Shown here: one piece after another, positions 24,761 to 34,766 of the stretch
Position numbering within the stretch: the stretch's first letter is position 1
Layout of the letters: every line of letters starts with the position of its first letter
Assembly (NCBI RefSeq): GCF_014656415.1
Contig: NZ_BNCJ01000005.1
Coordinates: forward strand, 192,104 to 256,103
Length of the DNA stretch: 64,000 nucleotides
Reading direction: 5' to 3'
Source of the DNA: Seohaeicola zhoushanensis
GTDB taxonomy: Bacteria > Pseudomonadota > Alphaproteobacteria > Rhodobacterales > Rhodobacteraceae
Made by a program: the position numbers and the translations under genes
Notes under the pieces: model-generated
Told to the model about the DNA's origin: nothing
Database searches by the model: none
Seen by the model: only the letters and a program-made list of their open reading frames with translations

Positions 24761-25825
24761 ATGAGCGAGATCGAACGTCTATACGCGGAGCGGATTGCCT
24801 CGGGGGCGCTGCGGGAAGACCCGGCGCAGAAGGCAATCCTGCCCGAATTCGAACGGATCCGGGCAGCCCTGGCGCAGCCGGTGAAACGCGGGCTGTTCCG
24901 TCGGGCGCCCGAGCCGCCGAAGGGCCTCTACCTCTGGGGCGGCGTCGGGCGCGGCAAGTCGATGCTGATGGATCTCTTCGTGGCCAGCCTGCACGGCATC
25001 CCGGTGCGCCGCGTGCACTTCCATGCCTTCATGCAGGAGATCCACGCCGGGCTGCACAAGGCGCGGCAAGCCAATATCGAGGATGCCCTCGCCCCGGTCG
25101 CGGCCGAGGTGGCGCGCACGGTGCGGCTCTTGGCTTTCGACGAGATGCAGATCACCGACATCACCGACGCGATGCTGGTGGGCCGTCTGTTCGAGTCGCT
25201 GTTCGCGGGCGGGGTCACGGTGGTGACCACCTCGAACCGGCATCCGGACGAGCTATACAAGAACGGGCTGAACCGGCAGCTGTTCCTGCCCTTCATCCAG
25301 CTCATCAAGGAGCGGATGGACGTGCGCGAGCTGGTCAGCCCGAATGACCACCGGCAGGGGCGGCTGCAGGGGATGGAGGTCTATTTCACGCCCATCGGGC
25401 CGGCGAGCCGGGCGGCGGTGGATTCGGTCTGGCGCGACCTGACCGGCGGGCCGGCGGAGCCGCTGACGCTGGTGGTGAACAAGCGCGAAGTGGTGCTGCC
25501 CGCCTTCCGCAACGGGGTGGCGCGGGCGACCTTCTACGAGTTGTGCGGCAAACCGCTGGGGCCGGCGGACTACCTTGCCATCGCGCAGGCGGTGCGGGTG
25601 CTGGTGCTGGACGACATCCCGCGGCTGTCGCGGTCGAACTTCAACGAGGCCAAGCGCTTCGTGACGCTGATCGATGCCCTCTATGAGGCGAAGGTGCGGC
25701 TGATCGCCAGCGCGGCGGCGGTGCCGGACATGCTCTATGTCGAGGGCGAAGGCACCTTCGAGTTCGCCCGCACCGCCTCGCGGCTGATGGAGATGCAGGG
25801 CGCGGACTGGGGCGCGGACGACTAG
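24761..25825 (+). CDS. zapE: Cell division protein ZapE (AFG1-like ATPase)
   Basis: 354 residues. GLYLWGGVGRGKSMLMDLF is Walker A, RLLAFDEMQITDITDAM Walker B, and VTVVTTSNRHPDELYKNGLN the sensor region, all typical of the AFG1/ZapE family. In E. coli ZapE acts on the FtsZ ring under low-oxygen and other stress; mitochondrial AFG1 handles protein quality control. The length and absence of a leader fit the bacterial form. Confidence 0.92.
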   Translation: MSEIERLYAERIASGALREDPAQKAILPEFERIRAALAQPVKRGLFRRAPEPPKGLYLWGGVGRGKSMLMDLFVASLHGIPVRRVHFHAFMQEIHAGLHKARQANIEDALAPVAAEVARTVRLLAFDEMQITDITDAMLVGRLFESLFAGGVTVVTTSNRHPDELYKNGLNRQLFLPFIQLIKERMDVRELVSPNDHRQGRLQGMEVYFTPIGPASRAAVDSVWRDLTGGPAEPLTLVVNKREVVLPAFRNGVARATFYELCGKPLGPADYLAIAQAVRVLVLDDIPRLSRSNFNEAKRFVTLIDALYEAKVRLIASAAAVPDMLYVEGEGTFEFARTASRLMEMQGADWGADD

Positions 25826-25840
25826 GGCAGTCCGCGCACC

Positions 25841-26518
25841 TCACATGGAGAAGATCGCTTCGAGCGTCTTCTCGACCAGATCGATTTCCTTCCTGAACGC
25901 CGCGACCGAAGTTTCAACCTTCTTGCGGACTGCCCGCAGGCTCTCGGACGACTTCTTGGAACTTGGCGAGATCTTTCCCGAGATATGGGCCTCGATCTTG
26001 CTTGCTTCGGCCTCGCATTTCTTGACCAATGCCTCGGCCTTGGCCGGGTCGGTCAGGCGCAGATCCTTGAACTCCTTCTGCATCTTCACGATCCCGGCGC
26101 TGATTTCCATCGCCTTCACCCAGAGCGGGATGGAGTCCATGTAGATCTTGGTCGCGTTGGGCACCTCCTTGTCGGCAACCGAGGCCAGTGCGTCGGCTTC
26201 GGCCTTCATCCGGTTGTAGGCAAGGATGATGTTCTGGCGACTGATGAAGACCACGGCCAGTTCGGCCGCCTGCTTTTCATAGTCCTTGACCGTCATCTCC
26301 GGCAACGGGCCGCCGTATTTGACGCTGGCCAGTGTTTCCGGACCGGCCTGGCCGTCCGGCCTGAGCTTGTTCTTCTTCTGGAAGACCTTGACCTGCCCCT
26401 CGGTGATCGGTCCGAAGATCCCGTCCACCTTGAGCTTTGGCTTCGCGCCGAGCTTGTTCAGGCCTTCCTGAAGCTTCTCGACCTCCTTGCCCTTCGCACC
26501 TTTCTTGAGAACGGCCAT
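25841..26518 (-). CDS. Peptidoglycan-binding-domain protein with helical tail, small
   Basis: 225 residues. Residues 5-68 form a PG_binding_1-type domain (KGKEVEKLQEGLNKLG, VDGIFGPITEGQVKVFQKKN). The rest is a lysine-rich, mostly helical region with strong coiled-coil character near the end (LRAVRKKVETSVAAFRKEID). No signal peptide or membrane helix, so if it meets peptidoglycan it must be released or delivered some other way. Base use looks less GC-rich than neighbouring genes. A second protein of similar logic lies at 38181-39791. Function unknown. Confidence 0.75.
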   Translation of the reverse strand: MAVLKKGAKGKEVEKLQEGLNKLGAKPKLKVDGIFGPITEGQVKVFQKKNKLRPDGQAGPETLASVKYGGPLPEMTVKDYEKQAAELAVVFISRQNIILAYNRMKAEADALASVADKEVPNATKIYMDSIPLWVKAMEISAGIVKMQKEFKDLRLTDPAKAEALVKKCEAEASKIEAHISGKISPSSKKSSESLRAVRKKVETSVAAFRKEIDLVEKTLEAIFSM

Positions 26519-26584
26519 TCCAGCGCACTCCCATGATGAGAAGGCATCACGGTGCGCCTGTCCGGCGATTCCCGCAAGAGAGCG

Positions 26585-27859
26585 TCAGCCGTTCTCGCGC
26601 AGGACCGATCCGGCGAGGTAGAGCGAGCCGCAGATCAGGACGCGGGCGGAAGGATCGGAGGCCGCTATGGTGGCGAGCGCGGTGGCGACGTCGGGCGCGG
26701 TGGTGGCGCTCATGCCGGCGACCTTCGCGGTCTGGGCCGTGGTCTCGGCCGGCAGGGTATTGGCCTCGCCGGGGATCGAGACGGCGGTGAGGCTGGCCAC
26801 ATGCGGCGCCATCGGGCGGAGGTAGCCGCCGACGTCCTTGGTGTTCAGCATCCCGCAGATCAGGTGGGTGGGCCGTTTCGGCATCTCGGCCAGCACATGC
26901 GCCAGCGCCTCGCCCGCAGCGGGGTTGTGGCCACCGTCGAGCCAGAGTTCGACGCCGGGCGCGGAGTCGGGCAGCGGGCCGGTGGTCAGGCGCTGCATCC
27001 GGGCAGGCCAGAAGGCGCGGGTCACGGCGGCCTCGCAGGCGGCCTCGGTCATGCCGAGGTGGCGCAGCGCCGCCAGCGCGGCGCCGGCGTTGTCGACCTG
27101 ATGCGCGCCGAGCAGGTTCGGCAGCGGCAGGTCGAGCAGGCCGGTCTCGTCGTCGAAGACCAGCCGGTCGCGCTCGCGCCGGGAATGCCAGTGCTGGCCC
27201 CGGGCGATCAGCGGCGCGCCGAGGCGGGCGGCCTGACGCTCGATCACCTCCATCACCTCGTCGGGCTGCGGGCCGACGACGCAGGGCACCCCGCGCTTGA
27301 GGATCCCGGCCTTTTCGAAGGCGATCTTGGCGAGGGTGTCACCGAGGTAGCTTTCGTGGTCCATCGAAATGGGCGTGATGATGGTCAGCGCCGGTTTCGC
27401 GATCACGTTGGTGGCGTCGAGGCGGCCGCCGAGGCCGACTTCGAGCAGGGTGTAATCGGCGGGCGTGCGGGCAAAGGCCAGCAGGGCGGCGCAGGTGGTG
27501 ATCTCGAAATAGGTGATCGCCTCGCCCCCGTTGGCGGCATAGCACTCGTCGAGCACCGCGGTCAGGTCGGCTTCGGAGATCAGCTTGCCCGCGACGCGGA
27601 TGCGCTCGTGGAAGCGGGCGAGATGCGGCGAGGTATAGGCGTGGGCCACCTGCCCTGCCCCTTCGATCCCGGCGCGGATCATCGCCTGGGTCGAGCCCTT
27701 GCCGTTGGTGCCGGCGATGTGGATCACCGGCGGCAGGCTGTCCTGCGGATTGCCGAGCGCTTCGAGCAGACGCCACACGCGGTCGAGCGTGAGGTCGATG
27801 ATCTTCGGGTGGAGCGCCATCATCCGTTGCAGGATGGCGTCCGAGCTGGCGCTGGTCAT
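26585..27859 (-). CDS. folC: Bifunctional folylpolyglutamate/dihydrofolate synthase
   Basis: 424 residues. Adds glutamate to dihydropteroate and folates with [12 protein letters not shown]-loop at 51-57, [44 protein letters not shown] and [12 protein letters not shown] are family signatures. Start overlaps the accD stop by four bases, so the two are co-translated, a common arrangement. Confidence 0.95.
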   Translation of the reverse strand: MTSASSDAILQRMMALHPKIIDLTLDRVWRLLEALGNPQDSLPPVIHIAGTNGKGSTQAMIRAGIEGAGQVAHAYTSPHLARFHERIRVAGKLISEADLTAVLDECYAANGGEAITYFEITTCAALLAFARTPADYTLLEVGLGGRLDATNVIAKPALTIITPISMDHESYLGDTLAKIAFEKAGILKRGVPCVVGPQPDEVMEVIERQAARLGAPLIARGQHWHSRRERDRLVFDDETGLLDLPLPNLLGAHQVDNAGAALAALRHLGMTEAACEAAVTRAFWPARMQRLTTGPLPDSAPGVELWLDGGHNPAAGEALAHVLAEMPKRPTHLICGMLNTKDVGGYLRPMAPHVASLTAVSIPGEANTLPAETTAQTAKVAGMSATTAPDVATALATIAASDPSARVLICGSLYLAGSVLRENG

Positions 27860-28773
27860 TTTCCGGCAGTCGCCTCGGGCTTGGCTGTCGGCTCGGGCGG
27901 GGCGAGATCGCCCTTGACCGCCTGCGGCATGCCCAGCAGCAGGCGCACAATCGAGATCAGCTCGTCGCGCAGCTTGGTGCGGGGCGTCACCCGGTCGAGC
28001 ATCCCGTGGTCGAGCAGGTATTCGGCGCGCTGGAAGCCCTCGGGGAGCTTCTCGCGGATGGTCTGTTCGATCACGCGGGGGCCGGCGAAGCAGATCAGCG
28101 CGTTGGGTTCGGCGATATGCACGTCGCCCAGCATCGCGTAGGAGGCAGTGACGCCGCCGGTCGTCGGGTGGGTCAGCACCACGATGTAGGGCAGCCCGGC
28201 CTCTTTCAGCATCTGGATCGCCACGGTGGTGCGCGGCATCTGCATCAGCGAGAGGATGCCTTCCTGCATCCGTGCGCCGCCGGCGGCCGAGAACAGGATC
28301 AGCGGGCGCTTGAGCTTCACCGCCTCTTCGGCGGCGGCGATGATGGCGTTGCCGACATACATGCCCATCGAGCCGCCCATGAAGGAGAAGTCCTGCGCCG
28401 CCGCGACGATGGGGGTGCGGCCGATCTCGCCGGTGGCGACAAGCATCGCCTCCTTCTCGCCGGTCTGCTTCTGCGCGGCCTTCATGCGGTCGGGGTATTT
28501 CTTCTGGTCGCGGAACTGCAGCGGGTCGGCCAGCGGCTCGGGGACCTTCACCTCGGTGAAGATGCCGTTGTCGAAGAGGGCGTTGAAGCGTTCACGCGGG
28601 GTGATCGCCATGTGGTGGCCGCAGTTGGTGCAGACGTTCTGGTTGCCCGACAGCTCGCGGTGGAACAGCATCGTTCCGCACTCGTCGCATTTCTGCCAGA
28701 GGTTCTCGGGCGTCTCGCGGCGGGAGAAGATCGAGTTGATCCGGGGCCGGACGTAGTTGGTGATCCAGTTCAT
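27856..28773 (-). CDS. accD: Acetyl-CoA carboxylase carboxyltransferase beta subunit
   Basis: 305 residues. Transfers carboxyl from biotin to acetyl-CoA with AccA, first step of fatty acid synthesis. N-terminal zinc ribbon with C29, C32, C48 and C51 ([17 protein letters not shown]), then the crotonase-like carboxyltransferase fold with [16 protein letters not shown] Pro-rich, charged C-terminal tail is normal in alphaproteobacteria. Followed by folC with a four-base overlap. Confidence 0.96.
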   Translation of the reverse strand: MNWITNYVRPRINSIFSRRETPENLWQKCDECGTMLFHRELSGNQNVCTNCGHHMAITPRERFNALFDNGIFTEVKVPEPLADPLQFRDQKKYPDRMKAAQKQTGEKEAMLVATGEIGRTPIVAAAQDFSFMGGSMGMYVGNAIIAAAEEAVKLKRPLILFSAAGGARMQEGILSLMQMPRTTVAIQMLKEAGLPYIVVLTHPTTGGVTASYAMLGDVHIAEPNALICFAGPRVIEQTIREKLPEGFQRAEYLLDHGMLDRVTPRTKLRDELISIVRLLLGMPQAVKGDLAPPEPTAKPEATAGK

Positions 28774-28834
28774 CTGCGGTTTCCTTGCGGCCTCTGTGGG
28801 GCCCTGAAATAGTCCCGCCGTCCGGCAATTGCAA

Positions 28835-29728
28835 TCAGCGCCGGATGGCGATGCGCGCGGCCAGCCAGCCGATCAGCAGAAAGGCGAAGTCGAGCACCAG
28901 GTACAGGGACAGGTTCTGTTGGTCATCCATACCATAGGGCAGCGTGGCAAGCGACAGGCCGCTCTGCGGGCCGGGTAGCGAGACCAGCAGCAGCGCGGTG
29001 GCGTTGTTGACCATGTGCAGGGCGATGGCCGGCCCGAGGGTGCCGGCGCGGGCGGTGAGATCGGCGGAGATGACGCCGAAGCAGAGCGTCCAGAGCACGA
29101 TCACCCAGGCGTTGTCCCCCGCCGCCGTCGGCTGGTAGTGGCCGATGCCGAAGAGCAGCGCGGGCACCAGCATCCAGATCAGCGGCGAGCGGAAGCGCGC
29201 GGCGAGCGCCTGCTGGAGGTAGCCGCGGAAGAGCAGCTCCTCGCTCGCCGTCTGCACCAGGATCGCGCCGAGCGAGAGCGGCAGCAGGGCGAGCCAGGTG
29301 CGGGTGTCGAGGTTGCGCACCAGTTCGCCTTCCCCGCCATAGGGCGGCAGCAGGAACATGGCGAGGTTCACCAGCAGCAGCAGGCCGATCACCTTGCCGA
29401 ACTGGCGCAGGGCGAGGTCGGTGGGGCCGACCAGGCTGACAAGGCCCCGGTCATGGATCATCCGCGCCGCGACGACGACGGCGACGATGACAAAGGCATA
29501 GCTGTAGAGCATCAGCAGCAGCGCGCCGGGCGTGTTGCTGCGGGCCAGGTCGATGGCGAGATCCGGGCGGAGGCGGAACACCGTGGCCAGGGTGCCCCGG
29601 AACACGATGCCGAGGCCGATGGTGACAACCGCGATCAGCGCCAGCCCGGCCAGCAGGCGCCAGAGCTCGGGGCGACGCCGCGCGGGCGCCACCAGGGTTT
29701 CATGGGCGGCGTAGGGATAGTCAGACAT
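28835..29728 (-). CDS. CPBP-family intramembrane glutamic endopeptidase
   Basis: 297 residues with about seven to eight membrane helices. The ABI/CPBP motifs are in place: EELLFRG (Glu163, Glu164, Arg168), GIGHYQP (His197) and LHMVNN (His238), which in the family form a Rce1-like intramembrane protease site. Start ATG 29728 lies inside the end of the large upstream ABC-like gene (eight-base overlap), so the two are co-translated and may work together. Substrate unknown. Confidence 0.85.
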   Translation of the reverse strand: MSDYPYAAHETLVAPARRRPELWRLLAGLALIAVVTIGLGIVFRGTLATVFRLRPDLAIDLARSNTPGALLLMLYSYAFVIVAVVVAARMIHDRGLVSLVGPTDLALRQFGKVIGLLLLVNLAMFLLPPYGGEGELVRNLDTRTWLALLPLSLGAILVQTASEELLFRGYLQQALAARFRSPLIWMLVPALLFGIGHYQPTAAGDNAWVIVLWTLCFGVISADLTARAGTLGPAIALHMVNNATALLLVSLPGPQSGLSLATLPYGMDDQQNLSLYLVLDFAFLLIGWLAARIAIRR

Positions 29729-32700
29729 CCATCGGCACCGGGCGCGGCGGAGGCGGGATCCGGGTGACAAGCTCGGCCGAGGGCGCCTCGCCGGTGTGGC
29801 GGCGGGCGGTGATGATCGTGCCCACGACGCCGGACAGGTTCTGCCCCATGGTTTCGAGCAGGTGCATGGCCATCTTGCCGTCGCCCTCGATCACGGTGCG
29901 CAGTTCCTCGGCGCCGATGCGCAGGAAGGTGGTTTCCTCGGTCGCCACCAGCTCGGCCTGGCGCGGCTGGCCGGTGATCACCATGAGGTCGCCGATGAGG
30001 CGGCCGGGACGGACCACGGTGATCGGCCCGTCGCCCGCCTCGCCTTCGGGCCAGCGCAGCTCGGCCGCGCCGGAGAGGCAGAGATAGGCGGCATCCGGCG
30101 GATCGCCGTGGGCGAAGACCACCTCGCCCGGCCGGGCGTGGTACCATTGCGCGCTGAAGGCCAGCAGGCGCTGATTGCGCTTGTCGAGGCGCGCGAAGAG
30201 ATCGTTGCTGGCGACCACGCGCAGCTTGCGCTGGAAGTCCTTCGAGCCCTTGGCGTCCATCCGGTGCGTTGTGCACCTGCCGCCATCGGCGCGGCCGTCG
30301 CGGATCTCGATGAACATGTCGTAGTTCTCGGGGTGTTCGAAATTGTCCTCGAGGAAGAGCATGGTCGTCTTCGGCATCAGCTCGCGCAGCTTCTCGCGGG
30401 TGCGGGTGCGGCTGGCGCTGTCGTGGCTGGCAAGGGCGTGGTCGATCACCAGGATATCGGGCCGCTTGATCGCGGCGCGGCTGAAGGCGGCGCGTTCCTG
30501 CAGGATGGTGGGCAGGTTGTTCCCGGCAAGGCCCGCCGTCAGGTCGTAGAGCGTCACTGCCGCGGCCTGGCGCAGATCGTGTTCGGTCAGCACCTCGGCC
30601 ACGGTATTCTCGATCGCCTCGGCGCGGGCGCCGGCCATGATCGAGATACGGCCATAGATCGCGTTCTCGGTCAGGGTCAGGCGGGGCATGTAGGCATCGG
30701 GCGAGAGCGGCACGAACATGTCGCCGGCATAGGCGCGCAACTGGTCGGCCCTGGTCCGGCGCAGTTCCAGGATCTCGGTCTTGAAGTGCTCGGGGAAGGT
30801 CGGGCCGATCTGTTCGGCGGTCAGCAGGAAGGGCACCGTGAGCAAAAGCGCACTTTCCTCGCGGCTGAGGCCGTCGTCGCCCACCCGCGCCCGCTTGGCG
30901 GCGATGTCGCTGAGGCGGTGGTAGGTGTCGATGTCGATGCCGAGCTTGCGGAACAGCGGGTTGTCGGTGCCGTCGCGGCCGAAGGTCTGGGCCAGCGTGT
31001 CCATCACGCCCTGGCTGATGTTCAGCCCCTCGTCGGCGAGGCCAGTGTCGAAGAGCATGTGGATGAAGCTGTTCTCGGCGGCCAGCGCCTGCTGGCTGAT
31101 GCTGCGCGCCGGTGTGGCGAAGAGCAGGTTGCCGCCCAGCGGAACCGCCGGGTTGAAGGCTTCGGGATCAAAGCGGTGGATCGCCGCGTCGAGGCCCTTT
31201 TCGGTGAGCCGGCGGGCGATCTCGGGGCGCAGTTCGACGATGCTGCGGGCAAACTCCGGGTGCAGTTCGGGGTCGAAGCGGGCGCGCAGGGTGCGGCGGA
31301 AATACTGCTCGTCGATGCCCATGGCCTCGACCAGCTTGAACCACCAGTCGCGGACATCCTCGCCGTCGTCGAGCCCGGCCAGCGCCGGGTCGACCCAGTT
31401 GACGTCGAGCATGTCGGTGCTGTTGCCCGAACGAAGCGCTTCGCGCAGGTAACGGTCGCGCCCTTCCGGGTCCCAGCTGACCTCCTGCGGCTTGATCCGC
31501 AGCGGCATCAGCAGGTTGTCACCCAGCGTGCCGTCGAACAGGTAGGGACGCGAGTGGGCGTGGCCGACGCGCGCCGCGATCACCGCCTGGTGCAGCGTGT
31601 CGATGGGATAGCCGCCGATGGCGACATGGCCGCTCTGCGGCACGATCTCGCGGGTGAGCAGCTGCGCGAAGGCGGCGCGTTCGTTCGGCTTGTCGGACTG
31701 GATCGCCACCCGCGCGCCGGGCGGGATCGAGAGGGTCAGGTCTTCGAGCACGACGTTGCCGTCCTGGTCGAGCACGGTGACGTCCTTCAGCTCGATGGAG
31801 CCGTCGAGATGCGGAATCTCGTCGGGTTCGCCCTCGAAGAGCTCTTCCGGGATCATGCCGCGCGGGGCAAAGCGTTCGGTCACCACCACCCAGCGCAGCG
31901 ACATGTCCTGCACCTCGTTGTAGTAGTCGAGAAGTTCCTTCCACGGGCTGGCGAGGTCCTTGTAGGCCGCCAGCGCCGCCACCAGCGCACCCACCGTGAT
32001 ATCGCCCCGGATCGCCAGGTAGCCGCCGACCGAGTAGAACAGGAAGGGCGTCATCTGGGTGATCAGATTGTTCAGAAACTTCATGAAGAATTTTTTCTGA
32101 TAGATCTGGAAGCGGATATCGAACAGCCGCCCGAGGCGGTCGGTGAACTGGGCCAGCCGGTACCGCCAGCCGCCGTTCTCGCGCAGGTCCGAGATGCCGG
32201 CCGCGCTCTCGCCGATCTCGGAGGAGAGGTGGCGGATTTCCTGGATGCGGGCCTTGTTCAGCAGGTTGATCTGGCGTTGCAGGCGCGGGATCAGCCAGGC
32301 CTGCAACGGGATCAGCGCGACCGAGGCGAGGCCGAACCAGAAGCTCTGCATGAAGAGGAAGGTCAGGATCGTCATCATCTGACCGAACTGGAAGGCGGGC
32401 TGCGCCACCGCGTCGCCCATCAGCCCGCCCATCGGCTCGGCCTCGGAGGTGATCATCGAGACCAGTTCGCCCTGCGAGGTGGTGCGGAAGTAGCTGGTGG
32501 GAAAGCGCATCATCCGCGAGATCAGCGAATAGCGCAGGCGGCGCAGCAGCCGTTCTGCCAGCACGCCCTTCATGGTGTTCAGCCGCATCTTCATCAGCCC
32601 GCCGATCAGCACGGTGAGCAGGAAGGCGAAACAGAGCACCATCAGGAATTCGACCTGGGTCAGCGTGAACCCGTAGAGGTCGATCCGTTCGGTCTGGGAA

Positions 32701-32840
32701 CCGATGGCCTCGTTGATGATCCGCTTGGGCAGTTCAAGCGAGGCGTAGAGGAAGGGGAAGGTAAGCACGGTCAGCGCCAGCAGACCAATCTGCTGGCGCG
32801 CCGAATACTTCCAGATGAAGCCGAACAGCGTGCGTTCCAT
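29721..32840 (-). CDS. ABC-exporter-like protein with decayed ATPase motifs and C-terminal cyclic-nucleotide-binding domain
   Basis: 1039 residues from ATG 32840. Residues 15-310 look like a type I ABC exporter membrane domain with about six helices. Residues 345-445 start an NBD-like fold (IELKDVTVLDQDGNVVLEDL), but the Walker A position reads QSDKPNERAA (381-390) with no GxxGxGKS/T, and the Q-loop region reads VGHAHSRPYLFDGTLGDNLL with no Gln. About 270 helical residues (450-720) are inserted. The fold resumes with LTLTENAIYG; the signature region is GLAGNNLPTILQERAAFSRA (770-789) without LSGGQ, Walker B keeps ILVID but the catalytic Glu is His801, and no switch His is seen. Residues 870-1000 form a cNMP-binding/CRP-like sensor (GEVVFAHGDPPDAAYLCLSG, GRLIGDLMVITGQPR). 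Probably cannot hydrolyse ATP at a normal site. Role unknown. Confidence 0.85.
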   Translation of the reverse strand: MERTLFGFIWKYSARQQIGLLALTVLTFPFLYASLELPKRIINEAIGSQTERIDLYGFTLTQVEFLMVLCFAFLLTVLIGGLMKMRLNTMKGVLAERLLRRLRYSLISRMMRFPTSYFRTTSQGELVSMITSEAEPMGGLMGDAVAQPAFQFGQMMTILTFLFMQSFWFGLASVALIPLQAWLIPRLQRQINLLNKARIQEIRHLSSEIGESAAGISDLRENGGWRYRLAQFTDRLGRLFDIRFQIYQKKFFMKFLNNLITQMTPFLFYSVGGYLAIRGDITVGALVAALAAYKDLASPWKELLDYYNEVQDMSLRWVVVTERFAPRGMIPEELFEGEPDEIPHLDGSIELKDVTVLDQDGNVVLEDLTLSIPPGARVAIQSDKPNERAAFAQLLTREIVPQSGHVAIGGYPIDTLHQAVIAARVGHAHSRPYLFDGTLGDNLLMPLRIKPQEVSWDPEGRDRYLREALRSGNSTDMLDVNWVDPALAGLDDGEDVRDWWFKLVEAMGIDEQYFRRTLRARFDPELHPEFARSIVELRPEIARRLTEKGLDAAIHRFDPEAFNPAVPLGGNLLFATPARSISQQALAAENSFIHMLFDTGLADEGLNISQGVMDTLAQTFGRDGTDNPLFRKLGIDIDTYHRLSDIAAKRARVGDDGLSREESALLLTVPFLLTAEQIGPTFPEHFKTEILELRRTRADQLRAYAGDMFVPLSPDAYMPRLTLTENAIYGRISIMAGARAEAIENTVAEVLTEHDLRQAAAVTLYDLTAGLAGNNLPTILQERAAFSRAAIKRPDILVIDHALASHDSASRTRTREKLRELMPKTTMLFLEDNFEHPENYDMFIEIRDGRADGGRCTTHRMDAKGSKDFQRKLRVVASNDLFARLDKRNQRLLAFSAQWYHARPGEVVFAHGDPPDAAYLCLSGAAELRWPEGEAGDGPITVVRPGRLIGDLMVITGQPRQAELVATEETTFLRIGAEELRTVIEGDGKMAMHLLETMGQNLSGVVGTIITARRHTGEAPSAELVTRIPPPPRPVPMDV

Positions 32841-33002
32841 GAGTCTCTCGAGTTCCGGTATCCGATACGTTCGGCAGGAAAGGAACCCTAAGCATTGCCC
32901 GCGCAAATACAAGGTGCGTCAGCGCAGAGAGACCCTTCGCACTTGTGAACACAGGGGCGTCAGTCTATTCCAGCGGGACGGGGATTCAGGAGGAAACCAG
33001 CG

Positions 33003-34766
33003 ATGCTCAAGCGCGAATTCGACAAGTCGAAGCTGCCCAGCCGACATGTTACCGAGGGCCCGGCGCGGGCGCCGCACCGGTCGTTTCTCTACGCGATGGG
33101 CGTTTCCGATACCGAGATTCACCAGCCGCTGGTCGGCGTGGCGACCTGCTGGAACGAGGCCGCGCCCTGCAACATCGCGCTGAACCGGCAGGCGCAGGCG
33201 GTGAAGATGGGTGTGAAGGCCGCCAGCGGCACCCCGCGCGAGTTCACCACCATCACCGTCACCGACGGCATCGCCATGGGCCACGAGGGGATGCGCGCCT
33301 CGCTCGCCTCGCGCGAGGCGATTGCGGACACGGTCGAGCTGACGATGCGCGGCCATTGCTATGACGCGCTGGTCGGCGTCGCGGGCTGCGACAAGTCGCT
33401 GCCGGGGATGATGATGGCGATGGTCCGCCTCAACGTGCCCTCGGTCTTCATCTACGGCGGCTCGATCCTGCCGGGCCGCGCGCCCGCCGGCGCGGATGTG
33501 CCCGAGGATTTCGCCAACCGCGACCTGACCGTGCAGGACATGTTCGAGGCCGTCGGCCGCCACCAGAACGGCACCATGAGCGACGCCGCGCTGGATATCC
33601 TGGAACGGGTGGCCTGCCCCTCGTCAGGCGCCTGCGGCGGCCAGTTCACCGCCAACACCATGGCCTGCGTCTCGGAAGCCATCGGGCTGGCGCTGTTCAA
33701 CTCGTCCGGGGCCCCTGCCCCCTATGAATCGCGCGACCATTACTGCGAGGCCTCGGGCCAGGCGGTGATGACGCTGCTGGAGAAGAACATCCGCGCCCGC
33801 GACATCGTCACCCGCAAGAGCCTGGAGAACGCCGCGCGCATTGTCGCCTGCACCGGCGGGTCGACCAACGGCGGGCTGCACCTGCCCGCCATCGCCCATG
33901 AGGCCGGCATCGACTTCGACCTGATGGACGTCTGCGAGATCTTCCGCGAGACGCCCTATTTCGTCGACCTCAAGCCGGGCGGGGCCTATGTGGCCAAGGA
34001 CCTCTACGAGGCCGGCGGCGTGCCGGTCGTGATGAAGGAACTGCGCAAGGCCGGGCTGATCCACGAGGACTGCATGACCGCCAGCGGCAACAGCGTCGGC
34101 GAGGAACTGGACAAGATCACCCGCGAGGCGGATGGCCGTGTCATCCACCCGGTCTCGACCCCGATCACCAAGACCGGCGGCGTGGTGGGCCTGAAGGGCA
34201 ACCTCGCCCCCGAGGGCGCCATCGTGAAGGTCGCCGGGATCGAGCCGCAGCACCAGATCTTCACCGGCCCCGCCCGCGTCTTCGAATGCGAGGAGGACGC
34301 CTTCGAGGCGGTGCAGAACCGGACCTACAAGGAAGGCGAGGTCATCGTGATCCGCAACGAGGGCCCTGCAGGCGGCCCCGGTATGCGCGAGATGCTGGCC
34401 ACCACCGCCGCGCTGTCGGGCCAGGGCATGGGCAAGAAGGTCGCGCTGATCACCGACGGCCGCTTCAGCGGCGCGACTCGTGGCTTCTGCGTCGGCCATG
34501 TCGGCCCCGAGGCGGCGCATGGCGGGCCGATCGCGCTGATCGCGACCGGCGATGTCATCACCATCAACGCCATCGAGGGCACCATCTCGGTCAACCTGAC
34601 CGACGAGGAACTGGCAGAGCGCAAGGCCGCCTGGCCGGGACCGCGCAAGACGATCTACACCTCGGGCGCGCTGTGGAAATATGCCCAACTCGTCGGGGCG
34701 ACTAACAAGGGCGCCGTGACCCATCCCGGCGGCAAGGCGGAGACTCATGTCTACATGGACCTGTAG
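33003..34766 (+). CDS. ilvD: Dihydroxy-acid dehydratase
   Basis: 587 residues. Dehydrates dihydroxy-isovalerate and dihydroxy-methylvalerate in valine, isoleucine and leucine synthesis. Cluster cysteines Cys49 (VATCWNEAAPC), Cys129 (AGCDKSLPG, with Lys131) and Cys212 (SSGACGGQFTANT) fit the 2Fe-2S group of the IlvD/Edd family. GRFSGATRGFCVGHVGPEA near the C-terminus is typical. The sugar-acid dehydratases of the same family are shaped differently, so IlvD is preferred. AGGAGG lies ten bases upstream. The downstream lipoprotein gene starts inside its last 20 bases. Confidence 0.92.
   Translation: MLKREFDKSKLPSRHVTEGPARAPHRSFLYAMGVSDTEIHQPLVGVATCWNEAAPCNIALNRQAQAVKMGVKAASGTPREFTTITVTDGIAMGHEGMRASLASREAIADTVELTMRGHCYDALVGVAGCDKSLPGMMMAMVRLNVPSVFIYGGSILPGRAPAGADVPEDFANRDLTVQDMFEAVGRHQNGTMSDAALDILERVACPSSGACGGQFTANTMACVSEAIGLALFNSSGAPAPYESRDHYCEASGQAVMTLLEKNIRARDIVTRKSLENAARIVACTGGSTNGGLHLPAIAHEAGIDFDLMDVCEIFRETPYFVDLKPGGAYVAKDLYEAGGVPVVMKELRKAGLIHEDCMTASGNSVGEELDKITREADGRVIHPVSTPITKTGGVVGLKGNLAPEGAIVKVAGIEPQHQIFTGPARVFECEEDAFEAVQNRTYKEGEVIVIRNEGPAGGPGMREMLATTAALSGQGMGKKVALITDGRFSGATRGFCVGHVGPEAAHGGPIALIATGDVITINAIEGTISVNLTDEELAERKAAWPGPRKTIYTSGALWKYAQLVGATNKGAVTHPGGKAETHVYMDL

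Noticed and set aside
26585-32840. Minus-strand genes as one defence island because of the ABC/cNMP and CPBP proteins
   Set aside because: They lie next to accD-folC housekeeping genes, and no nuclease, toxin or other defence-type partner is in the block.
29796-32891. 1031-codon plus-strand open frame antisense to the ABC/cNMP gene
   Set aside because: Mirror frame of the opposite gene with biased His/Gln/Arg composition and no recognisable motif, whereas the minus frame has a clear domain order.
33003-34766. ilvD as 6-phosphogluconate dehydratase (edd)
   Set aside because: Length, the three-cysteine spacing and the LKREFDKSKLPSRH start fit IlvD better; no eda or zwf neighbours.
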